Assembly (NCBI GenBank): GCA_013361095.1
Contig: JAATWA010000001.1
Coordinates: forward strand, 2,871,001 to 2,935,000
Origin: Pseudanabaena biceps
GTDB taxonomy: Bacteria > Cyanobacteriota > Cyanobacteriia > Pseudanabaenales > Pseudanabaenaceae
Reading direction: 5' to 3'
Length of the DNA stretch: 64,000 bases
Part shown: in pieces, positions 8,721 through 18,034 of the stretch
Position numbering within the stretch: position 1 is the first letter of the stretch
Layout: every line of letters starts with the position of its first letter
Program-made: the position numbers and the translations under genes
The notes under the pieces: generated by a model
What the model saw: only the letters and a program-made list of their open reading frames with translations
What the model was told of the DNA's origin: nothing
Database searches by the model: none

Positions 8721-9104
8721 TTACTTCTTACCTGGAGCTTTCTTCTTACCTGCGACTGTGCGACGACCGCCACGACGGGTACGAGCATTGGTACGAGTAC
8801 GTTGTCCGCGCACGGGCAGCCCCATCCGATGTCTACGACCTCGGTAGCAACCGATGTCTACGAGGCGTTTGATGCTTAAACCTTCGAGACGACGCAGATC
8901 GCCTTCTACTTGAAAGTTGGATTCTACCTCTTGACGCAAAGTTGTTACTTCAGGATCAGTAAGTTCTTTAACCCGTGTATCAGGGTTTATTTTGGTAGCT
9001 GCTAAGATTTTTTTGGCGCTAGTCAGACCGATTCCGTATATGTACGTTAGTCCTATTTCAATGCGCTTGTCACGAGGAAGGTCAACTCCTGCAATGCGAG
9101 CCAC
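8721..9104 (-). CDS. rpsM: 30S ribosomal protein S13
   Basis: A 127-residue protein reading [31 protein letters not shown] and, near the C-terminus, [20 protein letters not shown]. The start is a GTG at 9104 ([10 protein letters not shown]) with a GGGAG about nine bases upstream. It opens this ribosomal operon. The usual upstream neighbours rpmJ, infA, adk and secY are not found in the 390 bases before it, so the operon probably has its own promoter here. Confidence 0.96.
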   Translation of the reverse strand: MARIAGVDLPRDKRIEIGLTYIYGIGLTSAKKILAATKINPDTRVKELTDPEVTTLRQEVESNFQVEGDLRRLEGLSIKRLVDIGCYRGRRHRMGLPVRGQRTRTNARTRRGGRRTVAGKKKAPGKK

Positions 9105-9494
9105 TATAAGTCTCCCAATTTATTGTCAGTTTTAAGTTTATGGTTATTCAAAATTAGCTTGATTACAAGATATTTTTGAGATGTGGCTGTATAGCATAAT
9201 CTTCGTGAGAGCGTGCGTTTTATGCAGTGGGTTAGCTACAATCTGGCAGAAGCAAATTACGAAGACGTAATATTTTACAGCGAACTCTATAATATATGGA
9301 CAATGGCAACTTCTGTCAATATTTTTGAGATTTTAGTAATTATGTCTGTAGTCAAGTAAGGCTTAAGATCTATAGCCCAAAAGAGATTTGAGGCGCTTTG
9401 CGCCTCAAATCTCTTTTGGGTCTAATCTAACATTAGGTTGAACTTGAATTACCTGTAGAGACTAGAATCTTATATTGATAGCTCAAGATTTTTT
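9105..9494. other. Intergenic region upstream of rpsM
   Basis: No credible ORF. It should hold the promoter of the rpsM operon on the minus strand, though no consensus box stands out. It contains the palindrome at 9376-9420. Confidence 0.5.
9376..9420. repeat. Perfect palindrome with CTTTG centre
   Basis: Arms CCCAAAAGAGATTTGAGGCG and its complement pair over 20 bp around CTTTG. It has the same CCCAA start and G/C-rich base as the other palindromes in the window. Confidence 0.8.
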
Positions 9495-10130
9495 CTAGTT
9501 GTCGCGATCGCCGACTTCACCAGAGATAATTCCCGAAATAGGTCGGTAGGCGTAATTAGTAAGAGATGCGGCGCTGTTGGGAGACTGCGGACGAGATATT
9601 TTCATGATGTCTTCCTTGATCGCTTCAAGATCGACATAGCGATCGGCAACATTGATCAGATGATCGCTGGTCATTGACCGCAGACTAACTACTTCCACAC
9701 GCACACCGCGATAACTGGCTGCATCAACTGCATAGGCTAGATCCCCATCACCACTAACTAATACGGCCGTGTCGTAGGAACCAATTAGAGCCATCATATC
9801 TACCGCGATTTCGACATCGAGGTTGGCTTTCTTGGAGCCGTCGGGTAGTTGCACAAGTTCTTTAGAGATGACTCGATAGCCATTGCGCCGCATCCACAAT
9901 AGGAACCCTTGCTGCTTCTCGTTAGTGCGATCAACTCCTGTATAGAAGAAAGCACGCAATAACCGCGAGCCATCGGTAAGGCACAAAAGCAATTTGGTGT
10001 AATCAATCTCGATCCCCAATTGCAGGGCTGCGTAGAACAAGTTCGAGCCATCAATGAAGATGGCAACTCGCCCTCGATTTTCTAAAATTTGATCTGGCTT
10101 AAATCCAGAATCTTGCTCAAAAGGTAACAT
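9495..10130 (-). CDS. LabA/NYN-domain protein (DUF88 family)
   Basis: A protein of 211 residues from MLPFEQDSGF. An AGGA nine bases upstream favours this start over an in-frame ATG at 10190. RGRVAIFIDGSNLFYAALQL, KKANLDVEIAVDMMAL and AVLVSGDGDLAYAVDAA are the Asp-bearing motifs of the NYN (PIN-like) nuclease fold. The order and spacing match cyanobacterial LabA-like proteins. LabA acts in clock output in Synechococcus elongatus, but this fold is widespread and several paralogues are usual, so a clock role is not established here. The acidic residues expected for metal binding are present. Confidence 0.85.
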   Translation of the reverse strand: MLPFEQDSGFKPDQILENRGRVAIFIDGSNLFYAALQLGIEIDYTKLLLCLTDGSRLLRAFFYTGVDRTNEKQQGFLLWMRRNGYRVISKELVQLPDGSKKANLDVEIAVDMMALIGSYDTAVLVSGDGDLAYAVDAASYRGVRVEVVSLRSMTSDHLINVADRYVDLEAIKEDIMKISRPQSPNSAASLTNYAYRPISGIISGEVGDRDN

Positions 10131-10749
10131 GTTTTTTCCTATAGAACGCTTGTTATCTAGTGCTGCGGGATGAAGCTTTGGTATTAGCATGGATACTTAA
10201 AACCGTTCTAAATGTTTACCTAATTCAGAAAAAACCTCTTGAAATTTTTAAATAAATTTGGTCAAAGCTTGTCCAAAGCTATCGATTTAGAGGTTAAAAG
10301 TTATCTTTAGTCAAAAAGTTGGCTTTATCCGCAAGACTGTTTAAATAAAATTTGTTTAAAAATGGATAATAACTAATCTCAGACTGAGCTACGGACAAAC
10401 CCTTCAGCTCATTCGAGATTACGAAATGAGTTCTAACATGTTAGATTAATGTCATAGAAGTTGTTCTATTTGTATAACCTAAACTCAACTATACACTATA
10501 AGTAAATATACTCATGGTTATAGATTTTTTTTGCTAATTTTATCAGCAATTCTCATTATGAAACCAATTTTTATAATGAGAATTGCTGTAATTTTATAGT
10601 TAAGTAGATTACAAAACTTTGGAGTTTGCTTCGATATAGCTGTAATTAATTACAGGGTTTTAAGTAGGTAGGTGCATTCAAAGGTCAGAGATAAAACCTG
10701 TAGCACAAGCACACAAAGGTATTAAGGTTTTATATTTAATTGCGACTAG
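10131..10749. other. Intergenic region with two repeat elements
   Basis: About 620 AT-rich bases between labA-like and metG. No ORF is credible. It holds the 45-bp family D derivative (10544-10588) and family B element (10662-10755); the rest shows nothing I recognise. Confidence 0.5.
10544..10588. repeat. Family D short form (45 bp inverted repeat)
   Basis: CAGCAATTCTCATTAT and its complement flank GAAACCAATTTTT. These are exactly the outer ends of the 131-bp family D elements with the two inner hairpins missing, so this looks like an internal-deletion derivative or a solo form. Confidence 0.85.
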
Positions 10750-10755
10750 CTACTT
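10662..10755. repeat. Family B element overlapping the metG stop codon
   Basis: The left end AAGTAGGTAGGTGCATTCAA and the reverse complement of the right end AAGTAGCTAGTCGCAATTAA define imperfect terminal inverted repeats. Inner parts TAAAACC and GGTTTTA also pair. The right end reads AAGTAG in the metG frame and so supplies the last Lys codon and the TAG stop. Confidence 0.65.
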
Positions 10756-12336
10756 TTCTAATTCGATGCGCTGAAATATGGGAATTGGGGTGAGCAAAGA
10801 GGTGCCTGATTTTAGTATTCCCCAACTTGCATGATTCCAATCAGGTGAAGAGTCTTGATCAAAGCTTAATCCTAGTTGCTGGTATGCGTTGATGCTTAGC
10901 TGTGGCGTGATCGGAGAGATTAGGTATGTGGCTAACCTTACTGACTCTAACAGGCTGTAGATAGTTTCATTGACTTCTTTTTGTTTGCCTGCTTTAAATT
11001 GCTTCCAAGGGGTTGTTTCATCGATCAGCTTATTACAGCTCCAAATTAGTTCTAGAATTTTTTCGGCAGCAGCCCGAAAGTTAAGGTTTTGATATTCAAT
11101 AGCTACGCGATCGCCGAGATTTTTGGCTTGCTCAATGACAGGGTTTACTAGATCTGAGACTTCAGTGCGATCGCTGGGATCATGAAACGGTATGGTTTGC
11201 TGACAATATTTATTTGCCATGCCTAGGCTGCGGTTAAGTAAATTGCCAAGACTGTTGGCAAGATCGGCATTGACGATCGCCACAAATCTTTCTTCGTTAA
11301 AATCGCCGTCGCGCCCAAATTCAATTTCTTTTAGGAAATAATAACGAATTGGGTCAGCGCCAAACCGATCAACAAGAGCGTAGGGATCGATGGTATTACC
11401 CAAAGTCTTGCCCATTTTTAATCCGTCTTTTGTCAGCAAACCATGACCAAATACGCGCTCTGGTAAGGCTAACTTGGCAGACATGAGCATGGCTGGCCAA
11501 TAAATGGCATGAAATCTGAGAATATCCTTACCGATAATATGGAGGTTGAAGGGATACCACTTTTTGATGGCATTTTCAAGGGTTGGCTCGTCGTCGGGAT
11601 CTAGCAACGCTGTGACGTAGCCCAGTAACGCATCGAACCAGACATAGATTGTATGGGTAGGATCGCTGGGAATGGGGAAACCCCAGTCAAGGTTGATACG
11701 GGAAATAGAAAAGTCTTGTAAGCCCTGTTTCATGAATCCTAAAACTTCATTGCGACGGCTTTCGGGCTGAATAAAGGTAGGGTTGGCTACGTGGAACGCA
11801 TCTAATGCGTCTTGATACTTGGAGAGACGGAAGAAATAATTGGGTTCATCTCGCCATTCACAGACAACATTTGTGTGGGTTGGGCAATGATGGCTAGCGG
11901 GTAGTTCTCTCTCTTCCTTAAATTCTTCACAAGCAACGCAGTACCAGCCCTTTTGCTGGTTTAGATAAATATCACCTGATTCATAAACTCTTTGAAAAAA
12001 TTCATTAACGATCGCTTGGTGTCTGGGTGCTGTGGTTCTAGTAAATCGATCAAAGCGAATATTAAACTTTTCCCAGAGGGCATAAAACTCGGCAACAGTG
12101 CGATCGCAATGTTCTTGAGGAGATAGATTATTTTTTTCGGCAGTGCGCTGAATTTTTTGACCATGCTCATCTGTGCCTGTCACAAACATGACAGGATGAC
12201 CTTTGAGCCGATAAAACCTTGCCAATGCATCAGCCGCGATCGTGGGATATGCACTACCTATGTGAGGGCGATCGTTCACATAAAAAAGTGGTGTGGTGAT
12301 GGAGATTGGTTTTAGAAGGTTGGTTTCAGAGGACAT
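10750..12336 (-). CDS. metG: Methionyl-tRNA synthetase
   Basis: A 528-residue class I synthetase that charges tRNA-Met. ISITTPLFYVNDRPHIGSAY holds the HIGH-type signature, and LLTKDGLKMGKTLGN the KMSKS-type loop. A connective peptide with the cysteine pair GWYCVACEEF and a second HCPTHTNVVCEW segment is consistent with a zinc knuckle. The anticodon-binding domain is C-terminal; the optional dimerisation domain of longer MetRS is missing, which is usual for this length class. The stop codon is supplied by a family B repeat. On the minus strand, downstream of the promoter-bearing gap at 12337-12635. Confidence 0.96.
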   Translation of the reverse strand: MSSETNLLKPISITTPLFYVNDRPHIGSAYPTIAADALARFYRLKGHPVMFVTGTDEHGQKIQRTAEKNNLSPQEHCDRTVAEFYALWEKFNIRFDRFTRTTAPRHQAIVNEFFQRVYESGDIYLNQQKGWYCVACEEFKEERELPASHHCPTHTNVVCEWRDEPNYFFRLSKYQDALDAFHVANPTFIQPESRRNEVLGFMKQGLQDFSISRINLDWGFPIPSDPTHTIYVWFDALLGYVTALLDPDDEPTLENAIKKWYPFNLHIIGKDILRFHAIYWPAMLMSAKLALPERVFGHGLLTKDGLKMGKTLGNTIDPYALVDRFGADPIRYYFLKEIEFGRDGDFNEERFVAIVNADLANSLGNLLNRSLGMANKYCQQTIPFHDPSDRTEVSDLVNPVIEQAKNLGDRVAIEYQNLNFRAAAEKILELIWSCNKLIDETTPWKQFKAGKQKEVNETIYSLLESVRLATYLISPITPQLSINAYQQLGLSFDQDSSPDWNHASWGILKSGTSLLTPIPIFQRIELEK

Positions 12337-12422
12337 GGGGGACTCGATTCAGGACTATTACCATTTTGCAAAAAAATGGGAGTAATTTGCATATTTTTTT
12401 TCAGGCAAGGATTGCTCACTTA

Positions 12423-12489
12423 ATAGAGCCAGAGCTAAAACCTATATCGTACGCGCAGCGTGCCATATAGGTTTTAGCTCTGGCTCTAT
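12423..12489. repeat. Inverted repeat with G/C-rich imperfect centre
   Basis: Arms of about 25 bp (ATAGAGCCAGAGCTAAAACC then TATAT) pair around the imperfect centre GTACGCGCAGCGTGCC. It lies upstream of metG in a gap without genes. Confidence 0.75.
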
Positions 12490-12635
12490 ATTATGCTTGG
12501 CGACTTACGAGTAAAAAGAGATTGGCTTAAAAATTGCTGATGACTTGCAACATATGGGGTAATTGTTACAGTTAGACTGCTATCATTCTGCCATACGATT
12601 TACTAGCAAATTTTCATAAGTTTTTATAAGTTCCT

Positions 12636-12908
12636 ATGGACGCTTTTAATCCGACTCCTCCAGACTGGATCGAAAAGGCGAATCATGCCACTACTTTTTG
12701 CTGTCCTTGCTGTAGTCAACCGCCAAGTAAGGCTGAAGCTGTGTGGATTAATCGCCGATCGCCTGTTTATACGGAAAATCATCAGCGCAAGTGGCAAGAA
12801 TTTTATCACTGTGAGTGTAAATCGGCTTGGTGGGGATGGAGCAGCGATCGCCCACCTTCAGAATTTAGCGATCGGGCTGTTCGGAATAACTATGAAGAAG
12901 ATTTTTAA
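12636..12908 (+). CDS. Small zinc-ribbon-like hypothetical protein
   Basis: A 90-residue protein. TTFCCPCCSQPPSKAEAVWI and FYHCECKSAWWGWSSDRPP supply four or more cysteines in a CxxC...CxC pattern, suggesting a single zinc-binding site. No membrane segment or signal peptide. The gene starts just after a G/C-poor gap and ends nine bases before comEC, so it probably shares its transcript. Its function is unknown, and no specific family is recognised. An overlapping ORF in another frame (12685-12921) is a shadow. Confidence 0.6.
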   Translation: MDAFNPTPPDWIEKANHATTFCCPCCSQPPSKAEAVWINRRSPVYTENHQRKWQEFYHCECKSAWWGWSSDRPPSEFSDRAVRNNYEEDF

Positions 12909-12917
12909 GCTGATTAC

Positions 12918-15302
12918 ATGAGATCCCAAGTTGCTTTAGTTCTATGTTTGTCCTTTGTGGCGGGAGCATATGCTAGTTTTTTATCGGACTGGGCTAGTTT
13001 CTACACAGTTCTTGGAATTGGCTTGGGGATCGCTCTATTAATCCCTGCAATCTGGCGATTGGGCCCCAAGCGTTGGGTTTACTTGCTAGCAACTGTAATC
13101 GCACTTTTGGCTTTGTTATATGTAAAAATCCGTACGCCACAACCACAGACGGACGATATTTCTAAATATGCACCTTTATCTAATGCGATCGTTAGAGGTA
13201 CGGTGATTGATGCACCTAGCTTGACTCGGAGTGAGAGAGCTAAGTTTTTGCTGGAGGTAAAAGAAATTAATCCTTCTGGCAATCTCAACATTAAAAAGCC
13301 ACAGGAAGAAATCTCTAATCTTGCCAAACCTTCAAATGCTGAGTCTAGTAATAACCCTAAAAATTTAGATGCTCAGACTATTCAAAGAACCGATCAAGGT
13401 TTCGTCAAGGCTTCGGGAAAACTCTATGTGACGGTTCCTTTGATTGAAGTAACAGGTTTACGCACAGGGCAAGCGATCGAGCTACCGGGTCGATTATATT
13501 TGCCAAACCGTGCTGATAATTTTGGGGCGTTTGATTTCAAATCTTATTTAGCCCGTCAGGGAGTATTTGCGGGATTAAGTGGGCGATCTCTAATTACTCA
13601 AGGATCTCCACCTAATTTTGGAGAATGGTGGTTTGTTAGTAAGATTGTCCGCGCTCATGCGATGGGCGCAGGTGTACCCGAAGGGGCTTTACTAAGTTCC
13701 CTAGTTTTGGGTAGTCGCGCTGTGGATCTGCCGAGCGATTTGAAAGATGCATTTATTCAGGCAGGTCTAGCAGCAGTGCTAGCAGCTTCAGGCTTTCAGG
13801 TAACTTTAGTGCTAGGAGCAGCGATCTCCTTGAGCCGCGATCGCAACTTAAAGCAGCAGTTTACCTTGGGGACTTTATGCCTATTGGGATATCTGCTGCT
13901 GACAGGCGCAAGCCCATCAATCTTGCGAGCCGTAGTTATGGGTATGGGCAGCTTAATCGGTTTAGTGGTGCAGCGTCGTAGTCGTCCTGTGGTGGGTTTG
14001 TTAATTACATCAGTGCTGTTACTGCTTTATCAACCAACATGGATTTGGGACTTGGGATTTCAGTTTAGTTTTTTGGCAACCTTTGGCTTGATTACTAGTT
14101 CGGGGGCGATCGCTCAACGCTTACAATGGCTGCCGCCAACGATCGCCGATTTAATCTCCGTACCTATTGCTGCTTACATCTGGACTTTGCCTTTACAGCT
14201 ATTGGTATTTGGTAAAATTGCGCCCTACAGTTTACTAGCTAATGTTTTTACCACGCCCCTAGTTTCTCTCGCCACCTATGGGGGCATCATTAGTGGTCTG
14301 TTGGGAATTATTTTTGTGCCATTGGGCGCGGCGATTTCTTGGCTACTATATCCACTACTGCATTGGACGATCTATATAGCGCAATGGATTAATACTCTAC
14401 CTAGCGCGAGTAGCAGCGTTGGCACAATTTCACTTTGGCAAATGCTAGTTGCCTATTTGTTGTTTTTAGTGATTTGGCTTGTGCCTTGGTTTGCCAGATT
14501 GCAACGCTGGACAATTGCCTTTGTCATGGCTTGCTTTGTTTTGTTTATTCCCAATGCGATCGCCCAAGCTAATGTATTTCAGGTAACCTTACCTTCATTT
14601 AATGAAGCGCCAATTATGTTGATCAAAAATCAGAGTCAGACGGTACTGATCAATAGTGGCGATCAGCAGTTTGCTAACTTTACATTGCAGCCATTTTTGC
14701 AAAAAATGGGAGTAAATCAGATCGACTGGGCGATCGCTACGGATACACAACCAGATGTAAGTGATGGTTGGAATGCTCTACTCTCCAACTCGTTTAAAAT
14801 CAAGCAATTTCGCGATATTAGTATTGGCATTACTCCCAAAAACTATCAAAACCTTCAACAAACTTTAGCCAATGCTCAAACTCCGATAACTTCGATTAAA
14901 GCAGGTGAGACAGTCAAAATTAATGATCAAGTGGAAATTCAATTACTTAATCAATCACCTGATATTCTTAAGATCAGAACTGGTGAACTATCTTGGCTGC
15001 TAATTAGCAATACCGATCCTAAGGCTCAACAATCTATTATCAATACCAAAGACCTATTACCCAAATTATCTGCCAACATTTTGTGGTGGACAGGGGGGCT
15101 AATTGAGCCACAAGTCCTACAGGCGATAAACCCTAAAGTGGCGATCGCCTCAGCCACAAGTGTAGTGGAGGCGATGATCAATCAATTATATGAGGCTAAG
15201 GTGAGAGTGTTTTGGACGGGGCGCGATGGGGCAATCCAGTGGAATCCAGACAAAGACTTTCATACATTGCGCGATCAAAGCGATATGCGATCGCCTATTT
15301 GA
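12918..15302 (+). CDS. comEC: ComEC/Rec2-type DNA uptake channel protein
   Basis: A 794-residue membrane protein that would pass single-stranded DNA through the inner membrane during transformation. Three N-terminal membrane segments are followed by an OB-like soluble domain. The competence domain (about 245-520) has LLSSLVLGSRAVDLPSDLKD, LAAVLAASGFQVTLVLGAA and LLTGASPSILRAVVMG. The C-terminal part (about 555-790) aligns in position with the metallo-beta-lactamase-like domain, but the HxHxDH metal motif is not seen; the matching stretch reads IDWAIATDTQPDVSDGW. This suggests an inactive nuclease-like domain. The size and domain order otherwise fit ComEC. Confidence 0.88.
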   Translation: MRSQVALVLCLSFVAGAYASFLSDWASFYTVLGIGLGIALLIPAIWRLGPKRWVYLLATVIALLALLYVKIRTPQPQTDDISKYAPLSNAIVRGTVIDAPSLTRSERAKFLLEVKEINPSGNLNIKKPQEEISNLAKPSNAESSNNPKNLDAQTIQRTDQGFVKASGKLYVTVPLIEVTGLRTGQAIELPGRLYLPNRADNFGAFDFKSYLARQGVFAGLSGRSLITQGSPPNFGEWWFVSKIVRAHAMGAGVPEGALLSSLVLGSRAVDLPSDLKDAFIQAGLAAVLAASGFQVTLVLGAAISLSRDRNLKQQFTLGTLCLLGYLLLTGASPSILRAVVMGMGSLIGLVVQRRSRPVVGLLITSVLLLLYQPTWIWDLGFQFSFLATFGLITSSGAIAQRLQWLPPTIADLISVPIAAYIWTLPLQLLVFGKIAPYSLLANVFTTPLVSLATYGGIISGLLGIIFVPLGAAISWLLYPLLHWTIYIAQWINTLPSASSSVGTISLWQMLVAYLLFLVIWLVPWFARLQRWTIAFVMACFVLFIPNAIAQANVFQVTLPSFNEAPIMLIKNQSQTVLINSGDQQFANFTLQPFLQKMGVNQIDWAIATDTQPDVSDGWNALLSNSFKIKQFRDISIGITPKNYQNLQQTLANAQTPITSIKAGETVKINDQVEIQLLNQSPDILKIRTGELSWLLISNTDPKAQQSIINTKDLLPKLSANILWWTGGLIEPQVLQAINPKVAIASATSVVEAMINQLYEAKVRVFWTGRDGAIQWNPDKDFHTLRDQSDMRSPI

Positions 15303-15335
15303 TAACCCTTACAAATCTTGAATCTCAAACTCTAT

Positions 15336-16237
15336 ATGGAAGCGCAAATTCAAATAATCAAGAACCAGTTCATAGCGATCGCAAAATATAAGTATCTTTG
15401 GGTGTTAGTTGCCTTAGGGTTTTTAGCTATATTACATATTAATTATAGCTGGAAAATATCAGGGAAAACGCCTACATTACTTACTTTCTTGGGATGGGCT
15501 AGTATTGGCTTGTTGTTGTGGAGAAAACAAGAAAAGTTGAAGTTTAGAGGTAGATTAATTACATCTATAACTGGAATATTACTAGTTTTGTGGATGGTAA
15601 TTCGCCATACTTTAAGTCAATCTAACTTATCATTGGATGTTCTCTCTTTCTTTTTTCCTTTAATTACTATAACTGGATTGCTGATGGTAGTTAAAGGGTT
15701 TAATAAGTTAAGTCTTTTCAAGTCAGAACTAGCCATAGCAACACTCATTTCTTTACCTTTTGCTTCTTTGTATGCATTGATAAAGCCAATTATTAATATT
15801 GATGCTCAGTTACTTAGTTTTATGCTTCACTACATTGGATTTAAAGTTTCTAGACAAGGTGATGTAGTGATGCTGCCTAATGGATCAGTGGAAGTTATGG
15901 CAACTTGTTCTAGCGTAAGTCCCATCTTGACAATGCTGCCATTTATTGTTTTATTGCTAAGCATTTATCAAACTAGTAGATCCAAGCAAATATTTGTTTA
16001 CATTAGTACAGTTCTTTCTGTTTTTTTTTTATTAATAATATTAGATTGTGTTTACTTGCAATATTGATAAATAAACAAGAAACTGCTAGCTTTAACTACT
16101 GGCATACTGGCGGTGGCGCAGGTATATTTTCCAATATTATTGTTCTTCTAATTGGCGGTTTTTCTTATCAAATATTAAGCAGTGAATTTAACAATAGAGA
16201 TAGCAAAAAATCTATTGTAATACCCCATGAATTGTAA
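15336..16237 (+). pseudogene. Cyanoexosortase A, split by a frameshift at a T10 tract
   Basis: Exosortases are membrane transpeptidase-like proteins that process PEP-CTERM cargo. The first reading frame (start ATG 15336, or TTG 15318; stop 16067) has about seven membrane segments and the active-site Cys in EVMATCSSVSPILTMLPF. It then runs into a ten-T tract at 16021-16030 and ends in DCVYLQY. The other frame resumes with INNIRLCLLAILINKQ and FNYWHTGGGAGIF, which carry the expected catalytic Arg and His, and ends at 16237. One extra T (or two fewer) would rejoin them. It may be a pseudogene, a sequencing error, a phase-variable gene, or a gene read by slippage. Confidence 0.8.
16021..16030 (+). 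other. Homopolymer T10 tract at the exosortase frameshift
   Basis: Ten T in a row separate the Cys-bearing and Arg/His-bearing parts of the exosortase. With eleven T the reading frame is continuous through NNIRLCLLAILINKQ. Confidence 0.85.
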
Positions 16238-16314
16238 TATAGCAATCCTAATTATTCATGGGATTAAGAAGGGCTTCAACTTCTCCCATCCATTGATTAC
16301 GTTTATAGTACAAG

Positions 16315-16355
16315 AGATTTTTGAAAGGTCGGCTTCGCCAACCTTTCAAAAATCT
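16315..16355. repeat. Inverted repeat between exosortase parts and partner gene
   Basis: AGATTTTTGAAAGGT and its complement pair around CGGCTTCGCCA, with a GGC-TTC-GCC inner base. Just upstream, 16243-16290 reads like one end of a family E element (ATAGCAATCCTAA followed by an AGGGCTTCAACTT stretch). Confidence 0.65.
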
Positions 16356-16409
16356 TCTTGAATTTCAAAAAAGTGTAAAGCTTTATAATATTATTCCGCA
16401 TTTATATCC

Positions 16410-17141
16410 ATGCATAATTCTCAAAAATATAGTGTTAGTAAATCAAGATTACATTCACTACAAAGTTTAAAAAAAATATTGTTGATTGTAATTACTGTTT
16501 CTACAAGTATTGCTATTGTAGTATCTGTATTAACTCCAAAATCTGCAAATCTAAAAAAATATCAATTCCCCAATAATTTAGTCCTAAAAGACTTGCAGCT
16601 TAAGGCTAGTAATAATTTAGACAACCTAAATGAGACAAATATTGGTGGAGCATGGCAATATATCTATACATCACCTAATCAAAAAACTAGCTCGAAATCC
16701 CGCCAAGAAATACAGATTGACATCGTATATACCTATACAGTTATTTCTCTTCCTAGATCGTTATCAATATTAAATATTAAACATTCTGAAAAACCCTTAG
16801 ATATAAAGTATGCAAACAATATTGGATATTACACTTTATTTACTGATCAAAAACGTGCTTATTTAGCTTCTTGCATTAATCCGCGCGGTGAAGCAACTGT
16901 CACCGAAAAACAATTTACAAACAATCGAGATAAATATGATTTTTCAATAGATAAATTGGGGCTTTACTTAATTGGAAAGTCTGATTTGCGTGATAATCGA
17001 TGCCTATTTACTGTCATGTCAACTTCTTTGGAAAATAATACAAGTCAAATTTCAAATTCGGTAGATAATACCTATCAGACGTTAGAAACATCTTGGAAAG
17101 ATTGGTATATCTACTGGAAAAATAAGTTTCCAGAAACTTAG
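16410..17141 (+). CDS. Cyanoexosortase A system-associated protein
   Basis: A 243-residue protein with one N-terminal membrane anchor (KKILLIVITVSTSIAIVVSV) and an exported domain. The pattern of a short cytoplasmic N-terminus, an anchor, and a domain with YQFPNNLVLKDLQLKAS and WQYIYTSPNQ matches the EpsI-like partner proteins that are encoded next to cyanoexosortase A. Two Cys (LASCINPRGEA, DNRCLFTVM) are conserved-looking. The gene is intact while the neighbouring exosortase is split. Composition is AT-rich compared with flanking genes. Assignment leans on context as well as sequence. Confidence 0.7.
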   Translation: MHNSQKYSVSKSRLHSLQSLKKILLIVITVSTSIAIVVSVLTPKSANLKKYQFPNNLVLKDLQLKASNNLDNLNETNIGGAWQYIYTSPNQKTSSKSRQEIQIDIVYTYTVISLPRSLSILNIKHSEKPLDIKYANNIGYYTLFTDQKRAYLASCINPRGEATVTEKQFTNNRDKYDFSIDKLGLYLIGKSDLRDNRCLFTVMSTSLENNTSQISNSVDNTYQTLETSWKDWYIYWKNKFPET

Positions 17142-17238
17142 CTAAGTAGCTGAGCATGATTTAAAAACCAACTAAAAGTAGTTACTTTGTGGAATTTGCT
17201 CACCGTAACTTTTAACACACATAGAAATGGAGATAACT

Positions 17239-17946
17239 ATGCAAGATACTCAAGTCCCAGCTATGGGCAAAACATCATTTGTATTGTTTCGATTATTAGG
17301 ATACTGTCTACTATTTTTCTTTCTGTTAGACACCTTAGTTATTGCTATTCCTTTTAAATTTACTGATGCTATTTGGGAGCTTAATATATTTGGACAAATT
17401 GTTGAGAGAGTACCACTTTTACTCTTGTCATTTCCATTACTTTTCTTCGGTGAATATAGTGCGCGAATGAAATGGGAAAAAATTGCTGCCCAAGTTATTT
17501 CTTGGTTGGCTTTAGTTTTGGCTATGTTCTTTTTCTTAGGACTTCCTCTTGCTGTTGTCAACACATTTAGAGTGCAAGATATTCGTCAAGGTGAAGTTAT
17601 TGCTAATGCTGCTCAACAAAATGGACCAATCCAAGAGATTGCCAATCGCCTTAATAAAGCGAACACTGATGTGGAAATTCGAGATGTTTTAAAAAGTATC
17701 AATCCTCAACAAAGAGCGGTCGTTAATCAGATTCCCAATCCTAGCGAAATAAAGACAAAATTACTAAAAGAAATTAATGAATCAATTAGTAAAACTCAAA
17801 CCCAAGCAGATAGCTCCAAGCGTCAAATTGGAATGTCTCTGTGGAAGGATTCTGTGAAATGGCTAATTGCAGGTTTGTTTTCTGGACTATTTCTTTTGTA
17901 TGTGTGGTTGCAGTCGAAATGGGCAAGAGTTGGTATTGATTATTAG
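17239..17946 (+). CDS. HpsJ-like membrane protein
   Basis: A 235-residue protein. The start MQDTQVPAMGK is chosen because GGAG lies eight bases upstream; an ATG at 17227 is too close to it. There are three N-terminal membrane segments (about 14-34, 60-75, 85-105) and one at the C-terminus (about 208-226), with a helical cytoplasmic or periplasmic region between. The signature FKFTDAIWELNIFGQIVERV and PLLFFGEYSAR resemble HpsJ of the hormogonium polysaccharide system. Its position after an exosortase partner gene fits a surface polysaccharide or sorting locus. The exact function is unknown. Confidence 0.6.
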   Translation: MQDTQVPAMGKTSFVLFRLLGYCLLFFFLLDTLVIAIPFKFTDAIWELNIFGQIVERVPLLLLSFPLLFFGEYSARMKWEKIAAQVISWLALVLAMFFFLGLPLAVVNTFRVQDIRQGEVIANAAQQNGPIQEIANRLNKANTDVEIRDVLKSINPQQRAVVNQIPNPSEIKTKLLKEINESISKTQTQADSSKRQIGMSLWKDSVKWLIAGLFSGLFLLYVWLQSKWARVGIDY

Positions 17947-17950
17947 ATTT

Positions 17951-18000
17951 GCAAAACCTAGAAAGATTGTGGTGTAAGCCACAATCTTTCTAGGTTTTGC
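17951..18000. repeat. Perfect inverted repeat after the HpsJ-like gene
   Basis: Arms of 22 bp (GCAAAACCTAGAAAGATTGT then GG) pair around TGTAAG, starting five bases after the stop codon. It probably acts as a terminator. Confidence 0.75.
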
Positions 18001-18034
18001 TTAATATATGAGAGCGATCTCTTAATGTCTATAC

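Noticed and set aside
12685..12921. 78-residue ORF overlapping the zinc-ribbon gene
   Set aside because: It is in a different frame of 12636-12908, which has the cysteine pattern and better composition.
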